64,000 nt of DNA, from contig CM036759.1 in the NCBI GenBank assembly GCA_020796225.1, positions 186,001-250,000 on the forward strand, given 5' to 3'. This document shows positions 1-12,976 of the stretch, one piece after another. Source of the stretch: Arion vulgaris (Eukaryota; Mollusca; Gastropoda; Stylommatophora; Arionidae). Each line of letters starts with the position of its first letter. Position 1 is the stretch's first letter. Under the pieces are notes generated by a model. It saw only the letters and a list, made by a program, of their open reading frames with translations. It was not told the origin of the DNA and ran no database searches. The translations under genes and the position numbers were made by a program.

Positions 1-1630
1 TCGGTTTGCTCTCCAATATGCACAAAGTTTTAATCGGATAATAATGGTCCCATAAAAAAAGGAAATTGTTGTCTCTTTAGAGAAAATATGACGATTTTTT
101 TTTCATATGGGTTTTTGATTTTGGGATTGCCCCCAAACGACACCAGATCCTTTTAACTCAAGATGCTCCCCCTTAAAACCCGTTAGGGTCCTCCGGCGTT
201 TACCCCAGGTGAAAAACCAACGCTGATTTTTAAAAACGGTCATCGGGAAGGTCAGCCCGGGGCTATGGTATTGGTAAAAAAAAGAATGGATTTTTACCCT
301 ATGCGTCGATTACCTAGCGAATAGAACGATTTGGATGATATCCCCCGTTCGTATTGAGGATCCGGGACCATTAAAGGGACCCAAATTGTTTCCCCCCCGA
401 TTTAACAAGTGGATATTATCAGGTCGCTTGCATGAAGACAATATAAAACCCCTTTTTGCACCCTTCGGTCTGTAGGATATTTTGGGTTTCCCCCCAATCC
501 CATGGGTTTCCAGAGATTAATGAAAACCCCCGGGGATTTTTTTTTAATCTCTGTTGGTATTTTTAGATGAATTTTAAATTTTTTGGCAATTTTGATGCCC
601 TTTTGTTCGTTTGGGGAAATGATTTGAAAAGAATAAGAGGGAAGGATAAAAATTAACCCTGAAAAATGTGTCTTCTGAAAAACCCAAAAGGGGATTTTTG
701 GGGTCCCCTATTTCGATGGGTTTGAAACCCAAACCCCAAAAAAGTTTGTCCATTCAGCAACGTAGTCCACCCCCCCAATAAAACAAGTGAAAACCCTTTT
801 TGGGTCCCCTATTATCGGAAATTGATTCCAAATTTTTCCCATTTGGCTAAACCTTTGTTGACTTAGTAAACGAAAGTACATTCTGACTGCCCGGAAGACC
901 AAAACAGGGGAGCCCAAGGCAACGGTTGTTTTTAGATGGAGCAGTGAATGCGAAATTTCCCTTTTGGGAATTATTAAATTGCCCTTTTTGCCCCTTTTTG
1001 GGGCAATATAGTGGATAGATTGAAGCCGTGGGGTATTTTTGGGTAAACCCTGCCCAAAGGCTGGTGGTCGGGCAGCCCCCGCAATGTGCGTGAATTTTTT
1101 TCCCCGACCGCGACTTTTTCAGGTCGCCGCCTCAACTGGGACCAGACATGCTCTGGGAAAGTAAAGGCGGCCGGCGTGATGCTGACCACACCCCCCATCG
1201 TGTGCCGACGGTCAATGAAAAATACGGGCCTAACACTGTATTGCCCTATATACCACGAGGTAAAAGGGGTTTCCCTTTCATTTTTTTATAGTGGATAGAG
1301 ACTGCAGTAAAACTTGGAAAATATCTCTTTCCCTTTGTTATCTCGTGCCTTCTTATATATATGGGTTTGTCCATATATGTGAATTTTTCCATATATTGTT
1401 TTTTTTCTTTTTTTTCCATTTCCCGGTTTTGTGTTGCATCATTTCTTGTTCGTTTTTTTCCCCAGATTTTCATTAGATGGTTTTATTTTTCCCAAATTTA
1501 ATGTCCATATGTAGTGTTCCCAAAATTGTCATTCTTGTTGTATTTTTGCTTGATAAAGGCCTTTGGTCGAAACGTTGCTGTTTATTGTCACTGTTTCTGT
1601 ATTTTGTAAAGCATAGTATTTTTGTTTTAC
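1..1630. other. Noisy sequence, no recognisable gene
   Basis: This stretch is crowded with runs of C, G, T and A and holds no coding region I can recognise. Short open frames near 700-1,480 have low-complexity translations and overlap on both strands, so I treat them as chance. Around 1,550-1,580 there is a short phrase (gataaaggcctttggtcgaa) of a kind often seen in invertebrate dispersed repeats, but I cannot name the family. The base pattern matches the low-quality character described for the whole first 11 kb. Confidence 0.5.
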
Positions 1631-4136
1631 GTGTTTAGTGATTTTTTGGCATTATTACGTTCAGTATTTTTTCTGGGCGTCGTGGTTTGGGGATAGTGCC
1701 CCGGTTTTTAACCTCGCGTTCTGAGTTGAATACGCCGGAATTTGGTTAAATTTTTCCGCGAATTTTACAGAAGGGCGATGGCCCCCCCGTTCATAAAACA
1801 GGAAAACCAGAAAGAATAATGTTAAAAACAAAAAACAAGAAAAAGTGGGATTTATTGCAAAGTCATGAAAAGGAAAACAATTTTTTAACTTTTTTTTGGG
1901 ATTGCTTTCGGGGTGGTTCCATCGTCCTTTGTAAAATCCAATGACAAATTTACAACCGTGTTCGGCGTGATTCGAACCCCAAGTCGGGGTTAATATCCCG
2001 AGCCACGCCCCACCATTTTATCTACATAGAAAATTATAATTCCCGACGAGGGGAGATAAGATAACCATTTTAAAATACTTCTAGCAAATGTTACTTCCAT
2101 TTTATGTCCCCGTTATCACTATATACATATTCACACATATTCTAACGCTTTATTTGAATGTTAAAAAATTTAAAAAATATTTGAATATATGCCAAAAGAT
2201 ATGTTTCCCTTATTTTATTACTTGTTTATATAACTTATAGGTTTTGCATCAATAAAATTTCAGAAAACACACAACCAGGCATGTAGTTTTTGCAGAATGT
2301 TTATTCAATTGATTTATTTTTCTGTGCAATTTTTCATTTAAAATGTCCCTGGGAAAACTGGACTGAGGCTGCGTATGTTTTACAGGGTTATTTCTTTCCC
2401 GGGCTAAAACGCAACTAAAAAATTTGCGCCCCCAAAAATCACCACCCAGTCAGGGATGTTAGTTGTTGGGCAAAGATTTCCCAGTTGTCCCAGGGAGGAT
2501 AGTTTCGTTACCCCGGGGCACCCTTTGGGGATTCCTCCCCCAACCTTAACGAACAAATGTATTAGGCTTTCATACGGAGTTTACTCAATTTTTCCCTTTG
2601 TGTCGGTCTAAAAACACGTTGATCTTTCCAGTAATTCTTGGAGAGCTAAAAAATTGGGTACCATTGTTTCGGGGGGTAAAACTTAACCCACCGTAGGTCA
2701 TTTTAACGATTTTGTTTTTTTTTCTCACCCTTTTTCCCCGGATAGACGTAGAAAACAATCACTTGATTTGTTTGTCTGTGTTTGAGACCCAATAAGACAA
2801 CTGTCTACCCATTTACCCTCCTTTCCCCATTCCACCCGCTAATCCAGCTACCAAAAACCCTGGCGCGACGTTCTTGACGATCTTTCAAAATTTGACCCCC
2901 GTAGAATCAGATCATCCAATCAGAAGGTACAGGGGCGCTATTTTTGCAAAAGACAAGATGTTGCTTACGTTAGTATGACAATCTACCAAGTTCATAAAAA
3001 TGAAGGGAATATAGTAATTAAAATAATTCCGCGCCCAAAAACGCAGCGATTCCCCATTAAATACAAAAATTCATCCCTTTGTAACGATTCTTTTTTATTT
3101 TTTGATTGATGGTAAGAAGGTTTCAAACATAGTTTGAAAAAAGGACATGAATCCCCTCAACTAGTCCAAAGAGGGAAAATGTTCCGAGAATGCTGGGGTA
3201 AAAGAATAGACAGGTCTAGAAAAGAATAATCAGGAAAAAAAAGTCTAATTTTCAAGAAGCAAAAATTAAATGGTTGGTCCACAGAGAGATTAAACAGGCG
3301 GGGGAGAGCAATGCTAAAAACGTTTATAAAAACTAAAAAATCGGGGAGCAAAGAAGGACCCCCAGAGATAATGGCGACAAAATCCACTATTTATGAAGCA
3401 CCCCAAAACCCAAAAGAAATGTTTTCCCGAAGCGGAAAAACCAGGGGTTTGGGGAAAGAAGGAAAGCATGGTATAGAAGGTTTCCCCGGGGTTTTCCATG
3501 TTTACCTGACGCTGAACTGCAAAAAAGGATTAAAAATAGATAGATAGAATAATGAACGTACGATTCAAGAAGAAGAAACAAAAGGGTGGGTCGGGGATAA
3601 CCAGGGAAAAAACACACTGAGGGGCAATTGAGACCACTGGGTTTGAAATCTTCAAACTTATATTTTTAAAGATGAGCTTTTTAAAATGTTGCTGTATATA
3701 TTGCCTTGAATAGTTCCATATTATAATAGTGTGTACAAAAGGGGTAGCAAATTTAAAAAAAAAAATGGTAAACGATTTTGACGGTTGTTGTTTGTCTAGT
3801 ATTTTGTTTTTTGAATATTGTAAGTGTTGGGGGTTTTTTTGCAAAACATTTTTTTTTATAATGTAAAAAGGTTCTCAGAAAAAAGATCTGAGAAGTACAC
3901 GAGTCAAAACAGTACAATGTATGGCAAGAAGGGTTTGGTTTTCGAGTGTCCATGAGCACGTCCTGGCAAATGGGTAAAAAATTACTGATAAAGATTTGGA
4001 TTGACTTCATAGTGCCATTTTTTCCCAAAAATCCGTACTTCCGGAAAGCAGTCCTTGCCGATAGTTTTGTACAAAGCTGAAAATGTAGCCTGCAACAATC
4101 ATATTGGTCTCTGATCAATAAAAATTTAAATTGAAA

Positions 4137-4215
4137 AATAACGGCGCGGTCGGGTTCGAACACTTGCCATTTATTGGGAAGAAAAAATTAACCACTTACC
4201 CAAAAGACAATAACA
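4137..4215 (-). other. tRNA-like element (unit A copy)
   Basis: This is the counterpart of the tRNA-like stretch at 14,955-15,045, with the phrase gggttcgaacacttgcc on the plus strand. Homopolymer noise prevents any folding argument. It is probably a SINE head or tRNA pseudogene carried along with the unit. Confidence 0.3.
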
Positions 4216-4351
4216 TATGCTAGTGGTACCCTTTAATTTATTTCATTCTGCTTTTTTAGTTATTTTGAAGATAAAATAAGGCCTCCCATTAATTTGAGTT
4301 TAGTTGTTTCTTCACCTTTTTTCTAAAAAATACTTTTTTGTTTTAATGATT

Positions 4352-4885
4352 GTAATTGTCCACTGATTTGGTTCCAATTTTAATTTTATTGTCAAAAAAT
4401 GTAAAAAATTGATTCATATTACTATATGTGATGGGAAAAAAAAATATTTTAGAAGAGTTGATGTTCTCAAAGATAAATATCCCAGCACCAATGATAAAAC
4501 AAGTAATTCAAGTTGATATAGCGGGGGAAAAAACTACAACATAATGAACAAAGGAACAAAACAAACAATAAACAAAAAGGGAAATATTAAACCATTTTGG
4601 GTGTTTTCGGGTTAAGGAAACCCTTTTTTTTTGTAGTGTCTCTGTCTATTTCCCTTTGTATTCATTTAATTAAAATATTGCGGAAGAGAACAAAATTAAA
4701 AGCCCAAAAGGAATAAAAAAATTATTTAGATAAGGGGAAACTTCTCCCCGTTCGATTGTCCATCTAAATTAACGAGGTTTTTTTAGGGAAAACTTACTTC
4801 CAAAATTTGACAACGTATCTGGGCAACAGCCAAAGCAAAATAACAGCATGTGGTTTGCCCTTCTTTTGGTGAGATATTTTTTTCA
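4352..4885 (-). pseudogene. GPCR copy A, exon 3 (degraded)
   Basis: This aligns with exon 3 of copy B: 4,352-4,620 with the TM6-TM7 part and 4,640-4,885 with the TM4-TM5 part. No frame stays open for more than short stretches, and A and T runs replace the expected codons. It follows in correct order and spacing below exon 2 of copy A. The limits are approximate and the sequence is in the noisy zone. Confidence 0.5.
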
Positions 4886-5099
4886 AAAAAAAATGTACAT
4901 TTAAATAAAAAAAATCATTTTATAGAATAATTTAATTTACTTGGGACTTTAAATTTGGAAAAATGGAAAATATATAAAAAAAGACTCATATTTTTATTGG
5001 TGATTTAAATTTAAATGACATCAATGCACAAAATTTTTAAATTTTCCAATGTATGCAGAATGGGTTTATGTGGGGAAAGCAACATAGTTTCAGTTTTTT

Positions 5100-5930
5100 A
5101 TTTTGAAAGCAAAAAATTTTTTTTTTAACAAGTATAATATTAACCTTTAAATTTTGTATACATTGTATTCACTTATTTATCATCCCCCAGTTCTTACAAA
5201 AAATCAATCCAACATAATTGTCATGATTTTTAAAAATTGAAGAAAAAGTCCGGTCCGAGATATACGGGAAATGATTCGGAGACGGTGGCCAGTGTCGGGG
5301 TATTAAACGGGACAAAGAAGGGGAAAAGCCCTCCCAAAAAGAATGGAAAAAATCAGTATGTAACTACTTAAAAAAAAAGGGGAAAACCTGAAACTATGCA
5401 CCAACTCAGAACTATTGCCCCTTTTGTCATGCCACAAAACCATCAAGGAATCATAATTGAGGATGGAAAAAAATTAAAAATAAAATACATGAAAACAAGG
5501 GGGTTTCAAAGAGGTAAATAGAGATATATTTGGGATGAGACTCATTATCGAGAAATGCTGAATACAAATAAACCCATCTATTTAGACTATAAAAGGATTT
5601 TTACCATACACAAAAAGAAAATATTTAAATCATGAAAGACATGCATTTTTCCCCCCACATAATACAACATAGAATTCTATAAAACGAAAAGCAGGAATCA
5701 AAAATGAAGGTGAAAAAACTGAATGGTTGGAGATTTGGGGGGAGAATTGTATTTGTCCCCATTTTTTTTTAACATATAGGGAGAAATCGAGGAAGAAAAA
5801 AGATGACAACTATAGAATTCTTTTAATTAAGTGGCAATTCCCTCAGAAATTTAAAAGAGTGAATTTGATGCCCAAAAAAAACTTTATATAAAAGGGTGCA
5901 CCTCAGAGATGATTGTTAAAACCCGCTATA
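5100..5930 (+). mobile_element. RTE-type LINE fragment in unit A, internally deleted
   Basis: This aligns with the element at 16,215-17,718 in unit B, with matching text such as the ctgaaactatgcaccaactc stretch near 5,389. From about 5,790 it jumps to the last about 80 bases of the element, missing some 0.7 kb. Frames are broken throughout. The shared insertion site means the element was in place before units A and B separated. Confidence 0.55.
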
Positions 5931-7277
5931 GGTGGGTTTTAAAACGCAATGTCATATTAAACCCGCAACATGTCATAAACACTTTATCTCGTAATCACCC
6001 GTTTGAATCCCATAAATGGGAATGTTTTTTTTTTTAATGATATGACTTGACTCCCCAAATTTGTTTTGAGATGGTTTTAAAAAAATTGGGGGGATATATT
6101 AATAAATGCAACATCTTTCCCAATACCTAAAGAATTATTGTAAGATCGGGTACTTTCTGCAAAATATACAATGTGCGTGGTAGAAAAACTCATCCTGAAT
6201 TCTCACCAATATTTTCAGAATCATCAATGCATAAAAAACAACCTGATGTATCATTGTACTATCATTCTGCAATTTAAAAACTTTAAGGCAACTCTGCGGC
6301 AAGAATATAAAATTCAATATTTGCAAGAATCACTTGATGGGTTTAAAATGCTACAGCAATCCACATGAGTATAGCCTGTATTCTAAAGGTTGGATTCTTT
6401 TTATAAATGTTTGAAAAACCCCCTATTGCATATGGGAAAAAAGAAAAATTTTGGTTTATTGGGAAAAGCTGATTGGAGGTGTTTTTTGAAGAATGATCAA
6501 TCGGGCAAGGGGGATAATGGAACCCAAATTTACCCCAAAAAAAGTGACATAACCCACCCCCTTTAACGGAAAAAAAACCCTAAAGGTGCAATATAAAAAA
6601 ACTTTAACCAGAAAAGAAAATGTGTATGTCAATGTGCCCTTCGAACCTGCACCACGACGAGAAGTTTAATTCTGGATCTTTAAAGTAATCAATCTTAAAT
6701 GAATCCATCAAACTATATTATTGGGTGATTTATTCAACAATTAATTTCCCCAAAGACTTGATTCCTTTCTTATTGCTGATTTGACCCCCTGGTTTTCTGA
6801 TCGACATTCAATTCCCCAAAAACCAGCATTGTTAATCACGCTTGGGCAGAAACCTTGGCATGGTCAAGAGTCCAAAACCAAAAAGCATCAAGCACTACAA
6901 CAATTTTAATCAAACAAAATATACAAATAAATCGTACAATTATATTTTTGGTTTTCATAAATATATTATTATATATACTATACAATATAACATGTATCTC
7001 AAAATAAGTAGTTGTTGAGAAGTATTAATATAAATCAATGTAACTGTTTTCATATATTTAAGCACTAATAACTTAGTAAGAATGTAGATCAAAACATTAA
7101 AACATATACTTTTTACAGTATGTACTATTTAATAACATACAATTGAAGATACATACAATTCTAAACAGATACTACAAACACGAAGTGTTCTAAAATATCA
7201 AAAATTTTAAAGTTTTATATTTAAATTTTCACGACAGATTAGTAAAATAAACATACAAAATTTTTATGTAATACAAC

Positions 7278-7485
7278 CTTTAAAAGGGAAAAGTTATACA
7301 TAGACATCTCTCCAGCATAATCAAAACCGGGAAAGCTGTGACCCGGGAAAAAAAATGTGTCATTCCGACGTCACGTACACGATCTCCCCCAGGGTTTGAA
7401 AAGGGAAATCTGCTTCCAAACTGCAGGTGTTGCCCAAAAGGGTACATACCATGGTAAACAGACCCTGGTCAGTTTATAAAACCAA
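7278..7485 (-). pseudogene. GPCR copy A, exon 2 (degraded)
   Basis: The sequence aligns with B 23,415-23,629 and can be followed through the region before TM3, TM3 and the intron donor. It contains many homopolymer changes, such as extra Gs and As, that destroy the frame. It lies in the noisy part of unit A, so true decay cannot be separated from sequence error. Boundaries come from the alignment and are approximate at the upstream end. Confidence 0.55.
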
Positions 7486-8689
7486 AAAATGGTTGGTGTT
7501 GCACTATTGTGACATCTTCAATTAAAAGGGAAAATACAATTTTTTATTAAATAAAAATAATAAGCCATCTCCAATACATAAAAAGGGGGCAGAATTTCTC
7601 CATACCACTCTGTCCCTTTGGGATCTTTTCAAAAACGTCCATTGAATTGAGGCCGATGTTTCTTATCACTCTCAGCAAAGTTCATTTAGCCCCCTTTTTC
7701 GTTCCCCTTTTCAATGAGATCTTCTTCTTCTTCTTTTCGTTGTTTTCCCCCAATTTCAATCACTTTTTGATTGTTTGATCTTTTTTAAAAACGTTCTTAC
7801 ATTGTTTGGGGCCCCTTATAAAATTCTACACGTTTAGGAAAATGCATCCCTTTTAGCCCCCCTTAGTCGCCTCTACGACATTGGGTAAAGGGTTCTATTT
7901 TACACCCCAAAATTGGGGCCCCCCTAACCATCGGGATATTATATTTTTAAAATTTACTATTGTTTCCTCAAAATGTTCAGTGATTTCTTCTAACACCATC
8001 TTTCTTACTGAACGATTCAATATTTGGAATGGTTTCATGGGTTTCAAAAAGGTTTTAAACCGGGTGGGGTAGGAGAATTTGGGTGGGGAATGGGGGGCCC
8101 CTACAAAACAGTTTTTTTTTTTGTGCCAGGGGATGCAGGTGGGGGAATGAACGTGGGTAGGGTATGGCTAAGGTACAAAGCCGGTGATCAATGTACTATG
8201 CTGATATTTTAAACATTACGGAGAGAGGGGGTGTACATGATTTACGTAAAAGTGGGGATTTACAACAGCAACCGACTGCAAAAAAAAATCATGTGGTAAC
8301 TAACAAGAGCCTTATGCTGGTAGCCCAGAAGAACAGCAAACCAACAAAGAACGGTGTGCTATCGCCACAAGCTGATAAATACTGAGGGGAAAATTGACCC
8401 GTGGCCAACGAAAATTTGACTTTAAACCAGACAATTGTATAAAAAAAAAAATTTAAACCCGATTTTAGCCAAAAAAAAAAATTTTTTAAACCAAACAACA
8501 TGAAAAACAGCCAAACTTAAGCCAGTAAGCCAAACCAAATTTTCCGCAGCCAACGAACTTGAACAAAAACCCGATTTTCAAATCTGGCTTAAAATAATCA
8601 AATTGGCAACCATGATTGGGGCACTTATAGATTAATTGGTTAGACGTTTAGGTGATGATCCAAGACGAACAAACAAACTTTTTTAACCA

Positions 8690-9430
8690 TTTGTTTCTTT
8701 TTAATAACTGATTGGGAAATTTTTAAGGTCCCTTTTTTCAAAAATATATGCAAATATCTCCCGTCTTCTTTTTATAACAGTTGTAATATGGTTGACCAAT
8801 TTTTTTTCAAGATTCCGATATCTCCATTTTTCCCTCTTTAACAGTTGTAATTATGGTTGATCAGACATTTCTTCCAAGATACCCGAAAATTCCTTTTCCA
8901 TCTTATAACAGTTGTAACTAGTGGTTGATCAGACATTTTTTTCAAAATATCCCCAAAAATTCCCTCTTCTCCATCTTATAACAGTTTTAATAGTGGGTTT
9001 ATCAGAATTTCTTCTCAAGAAAACCGACATATCTCCATCTTTCCATCTTATAACAGTTGCTAGTGGTTGATCAGAAACTTCAAGATATACCGACATATCT
9101 CCCCTCTTTCCATCTTATAACATTTTAATAGTGGTTGACGAAATTTTTTCTCAAATATACCCCCAAAATCTCCATCTTTCCATCTTATAAAAGTTGAATA
9201 GTGGTTGACGAATTTTTTTCTCAAGATATACCGACAACTCCCCTCTTCCCTCTTATAACAGTTGTAACTAGTGGTTTATCGACATTTTTTCAAAAATTTC
9301 CCGACATATCTCCATCTTCTCCTCTTATAAAGTTGTAATGTGGTTGATCAGACATTTCTTCTCAAGATTACCGAATATCTCATCTTCTCCATCTTATAAA
9401 AGTTAACTAGTGGTTGTAACATTTCTTCTG
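8690..9430. repeat. 76-bp minisatellite, unit A copy, about nine copies
   Basis: This is the same array as at 24,795-26,860 but much shorter, and every copy is damaged by homopolymer runs and dropped bases. The difference of about 18 copies between units is either real array-length change or collapse in a poor-quality patch. Confidence 0.75.
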
Positions 9431-10956
9431 ATTTTAAATTTATGAATTCCCCAATGTTTTTGTTTTCTTCTTCTTCGATCTTCTTCCCCCAATTTGGTCA
9501 TTCTTATTGGATATAATTGGTCCATTGGGAAGAACGGGGTCTGTCGGGACGATTGTCCCATGGTGACTAGGCCCCCCCGTCCGGTTTCAGCCAGCTTTTG
9601 ATTTACTAGGGGGACCTGGTACGATCCTTTGGGTCACGCCTTTTATCAACTTTGGCGATATTTGGGGTTTGTGATCACGCCAGGGCAGGAGTTACCTCTT
9701 TACCAGTTCTGACTGAGAAAATTTTCGGGGGTTGTCAGTTGTCCCGAACGGTTCCCCCTGTATAAAACATGGTATCGGCCTTTGCCAATGTCAGGACCCG
9801 AATTCGTCTGATCCGTACTTTTCGGCCGGCTTTCTTTCATTTTTAGTTTTCCGGAGAGGAAATTTCAGCCTTTTTTTAGACGCGTTGGTACGTGGCAATT
9901 TCAATTCCGAAAAGGCCCCGGGATGGGGCCTGGTAAACAAAGGGGTCGTTTGTGGCGCTATCAAGCAACTGAGGTTTCCCGCCACCATCCCCCCTCCAGT
10001 TATTCCGGGGATGTTAAGACTGCAATCGGCCCCCCTGCCCAAAAGGGTGGCCCGTTCCCAGGGATCTTCCAACCCAGTTCTTCAGGGGAAATTTTAATTT
10101 TAATCGCACAGTACCTTGCACGGGTTTTGGGGGGGTTTTTAGATAAACGAACTTGTTTTTTTGGGTGCAAACCTTTTCCCTGTACATGTATCTCCACCAT
10201 GATGGGGTCACGAACCCCCGTACCGACAAGAGGGTGACCATTTGTTACTATGCTATTATTGTTTTTTTTCTTGCCGACGGGGTGGCAATGTTTGCCCCCC
10301 CCTAAGGCTTCCACTTCGCCCTTGGGGCCAAAAATCGTTCATCTTTGAACCCCGACTGATTTAAAGAGCATTCGGTTTCCCCCGGGAAGGGGTGAACTTA
10401 GACATGCATGGTTAATTTTGAGAAAGTATAAACGGGAGGATCAACCGATAGCGCTGGGGTGAGACTGGACCGACAATGTCGGGGTAGGGGGACAGCCCCC
10501 TATGTGCAGGCGTATCGACGTCCCCGGCGAAAATGCGAAAGAAGCGAAAAACCCGAGCGCCGCTTCCCACCCTTTGCCGGCAAGACTTGTGCCTCGCAAA
10601 AAACGACACCTGTTTCATTTGGGGGCCCAGCCGTTGGAGCCGGGTTTGTTAATGCAATCAAAAAAAAATTATTTATTTTTATAATATTGGTTTTTTTTCG
10701 GAAAATTAATGAATATACAATGTGTTTTATCATTGCTCTGCATAAAAAAGTTGGGGCCAGGTCTAATGTTAGATTACATTAAAATTATGAAAAGCTGATA
10801 GTTCATGCACACACAACCAAACCTCCCGTGATGTAGTCAAAATACAAAATAGAAATAGTGACAATTTTTAATACCTTGGGATTGTGAAAATGACGGGGAA
10901 ACAAAAAAAAATTCAAAAAAGACGTCATTACTTCAAAACCTAAAAAAAGATGAAAT
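9431..10956. other. Unit A copy of the GC-richer intron 1 module
   Basis: This matches 26,880-28,790 with many small deletions and C or G runs. Several overlapping open frames exist on both strands (for example 9,732-10,314), but none is conserved as a frame in the cleaner unit B copy, so I treat them as chance. Confidence 0.5.
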
Positions 10957-11045
10957 TTGAAAATTCAGGTCAAAAAAATTGCATATAAAGAGCATTGGGA
11001 AAAAAAAAATTTTTTCATTAAATATAATGTAATTGGGCATGCATG

Positions 11046-11210
11046 TCTTTTTTATACACAACACATCAACAGATGGAAAAGTAGATATGGATGTCCAAGT
11101 CTTTTCTATACACAACACATCAACAGATGGAAAAGTAGATATGGATGTTCAAGTCTTTTCTATACACAAAACATCAACAGATGGAAAAGTAGATATGGAT
11201 GTCCAAAGGA
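11046..11210 (+). repeat. 54-bp minisatellite, three copies (unit A)
   Basis: This is the same unit as at 28,811-29,090, with starts at 11,064, 11,118 and 11,172. The noisy-to-clean change in sequence quality falls at the first copy. Confidence 0.95.
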
Positions 11211-11329
11211 AGATGTGTACAGAGAACTGAATGGATGTAGAAATAATTAATAAAATGACAGAACGACAACAATATCAATCTCTTTGTTTGAAATTTGTAT
11301 GTGTCAAACGGTACAGGACGAGTACATAT

Positions 11330-11705
11330 ATATATGAAACAAACGGCAAATGTTGATGAGAAGAGAGAATACAAATAAATAGTAAACATTTAATATATGA
11401 ACAAACGGCAAATGTTGATGAGAAGAGAGAATACAAATAAATAGTAAACATTTAATATATGAACAAACGGCAAATGTTGATGAGAAGAGAGATTACAAAT
11501 AAATAGTAAACATTTAATATATGAACAAACGGCAAATGTTGATGAGAAGAGAGATTACAAATAAATAGTAAACACTTAATATATGAACAAATGGCAAATG
11601 TTGATGAGAAGAGAGATTACAAATAAATAGTAAAAACTTAATATATGAACAAACGGCAAATGTTGATGAGAAGAGAGAATACAAATAAATAGTAAACACT
11701 TAATA
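11330..11705 (+). repeat. 62-bp minisatellite, six copies (unit A only)
   Basis: The unit (acaaacggcaaatgttgatg plus 42 bases) recurs at 11,339, 11,401, 11,463, 11,525, 11,587 and 11,649, exactly 62 bp apart. Unit B has a single copy at about 29,221-29,285. Stops occur in the forward frames; apparent minus-strand frames (MFTIYLYSLFSS) are by-products of the repetition. Confidence 0.95.
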
Positions 11706-11761
11706 TATGAAACAAACAACACACATTCATGAAAATTAAATATTAGCAATATAATATTTAC

Positions 11762-11944
11762 CTAAAAGACTGATATTCACTGAATCTTTGAAACCTTGTT
11801 TCACAAAACAGATAATGTTGATAATGTTTGTAACAATACCAAATATATTTAATATCTGACACAGTATACCTGACCCATGCTGACCCATGTAAAAATCAGT
11901 ATTGCTTGATCACTTGTTCCGAAAATGATTTTTTTAAAAGTCAT
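11762..11944 (-). pseudogene. GPCR copy A, exon 1
   Basis: This is nearly identical to exon 1 of copy B, with the same ATG and the same GTAAAT donor. It is 183 nt against 178 in B. The extra five bases come from a local duplication of tgacccatg inside TM1 (near 11,868-11,890), which shifts the frame. This part of unit A lies in clean sequence, so the frameshift is likely real and suggests copy A is inactive. Confidence 0.7.
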
Positions 11945-12659
11945 TTTTATGATCTGAATCTATTCCAGCTTAATATGCAATGATATCACTTCATACAGTT
12001 TTATTAATAACATAAAACAATCTTAATTCATTTAATTGAACATTTTTGTCTAGAACCGAAGCTAGAAATTGCCTGATGTTTAAAAATAATAATAATGTTT
12101 AATTTGATTTCTAAATTGACAAAAACAGTAAAATTGATCAAGTAAGACAGAAGAAAATGCAATACTTTTGTGTTTTCTGTAACAAGAAGCAAAGAGGTAT
12201 GGAATAAATTCGAATTGTAATAGTCGTGTTTAATTTTAAACACGAAACGAAGGCATTATACTGTTACTGGTAGACACACCATCAATAATATGTGATCAAC
12301 AATTTCAAGGTTTTCAAATTTAGAAATCATTTGTTATCTACTATAGACAATTATATTCATTGAAGTTGTTGAATCTAAAGTAACTCATCATTTTATTATC
12401 ATCTAACAAAAATAGCTACCATTTTGTAGTCCCATGTTATCACACTCCCTGCAAATTTATAATTGTTCTTATTACCTCTGTTTAAATGTAAAGTAATTTA
12501 AAATATTTGAATTTATGCCACGCCCATTAGTCCTTATTTATAATCGATATTTTGAGTAACTTGAACAAATATATGACACTTGTTACTAATAAACATGTTT
12601 ATAAATACACAACCATGTAATTTTTGTCAAATACGATTTTATTTCAAGTTACTTTGCCA

Positions 12660-12705
12660 TGAATTGATACGCACACACAAACACACACATGCACACACAC
12701 AACTC
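12660..12705. repeat. CA microsatellite (unit A)
   Basis: An imperfect run of CA about 45 bp long. Its counterpart in unit B (30,238-30,292) is longer and includes CG interruptions. Confidence 0.85.
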
Positions 12706-12976
12706 ACATTATGTAATCCGTTACAAACGCGTTATTGTCAATGTGTGTGCTCTATAATTGTATTGTTCTAGCTTGATGTTCTGCAATTTTAAAGTAAATC
12801 CGATCACTTGTATGTTATCTGAAGAATAATTATTGTTTTGCCAAGTACAATCACCAAACGTATTCGTTCTCTTCTGTTCTGGAATACATTGACATCTGAC
12901 AAATTACTATGCCATTGTTTATGATTCATGGTTAATGTCAAGTAATAGCTATTAGAAATAATTACGACATAAATGA

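Larger units (their letters stand above)
1630..12976 (-). repeat. Unit A of the receptor-gene tandem array
   Basis: Unit A aligns in order with unit B: 3,140-4,210 with 13,860-15,050; 4,230-5,100 with 15,060-16,080; 6,060-6,360 with 17,880-18,190; 6,360-7,870 with 22,350-24,110; 8,690-9,430 with the 76-bp array; 9,540-10,620 with 26,990-28,250; and 11,050-12,976 with 28,810-30,556. Compared with B it lacks a 4.15-kb block (B 18,190-22,345) and about 0.7 kb of a LINE. Up to about 11,040 the copy is riddled with homopolymer changes; after that it is nearly identical to B. It carries the receptor gene on the minus strand. The lower boundary is set by similarity to 39,040-39,360 in unit C. Confidence 0.85.

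Noticed and set aside
9732..10314. Overlapping open frames of 90-120 codons on both strands
   Set aside because: They are not kept in the clean counterpart at 27,100-28,260 and lie in noisy sequence.
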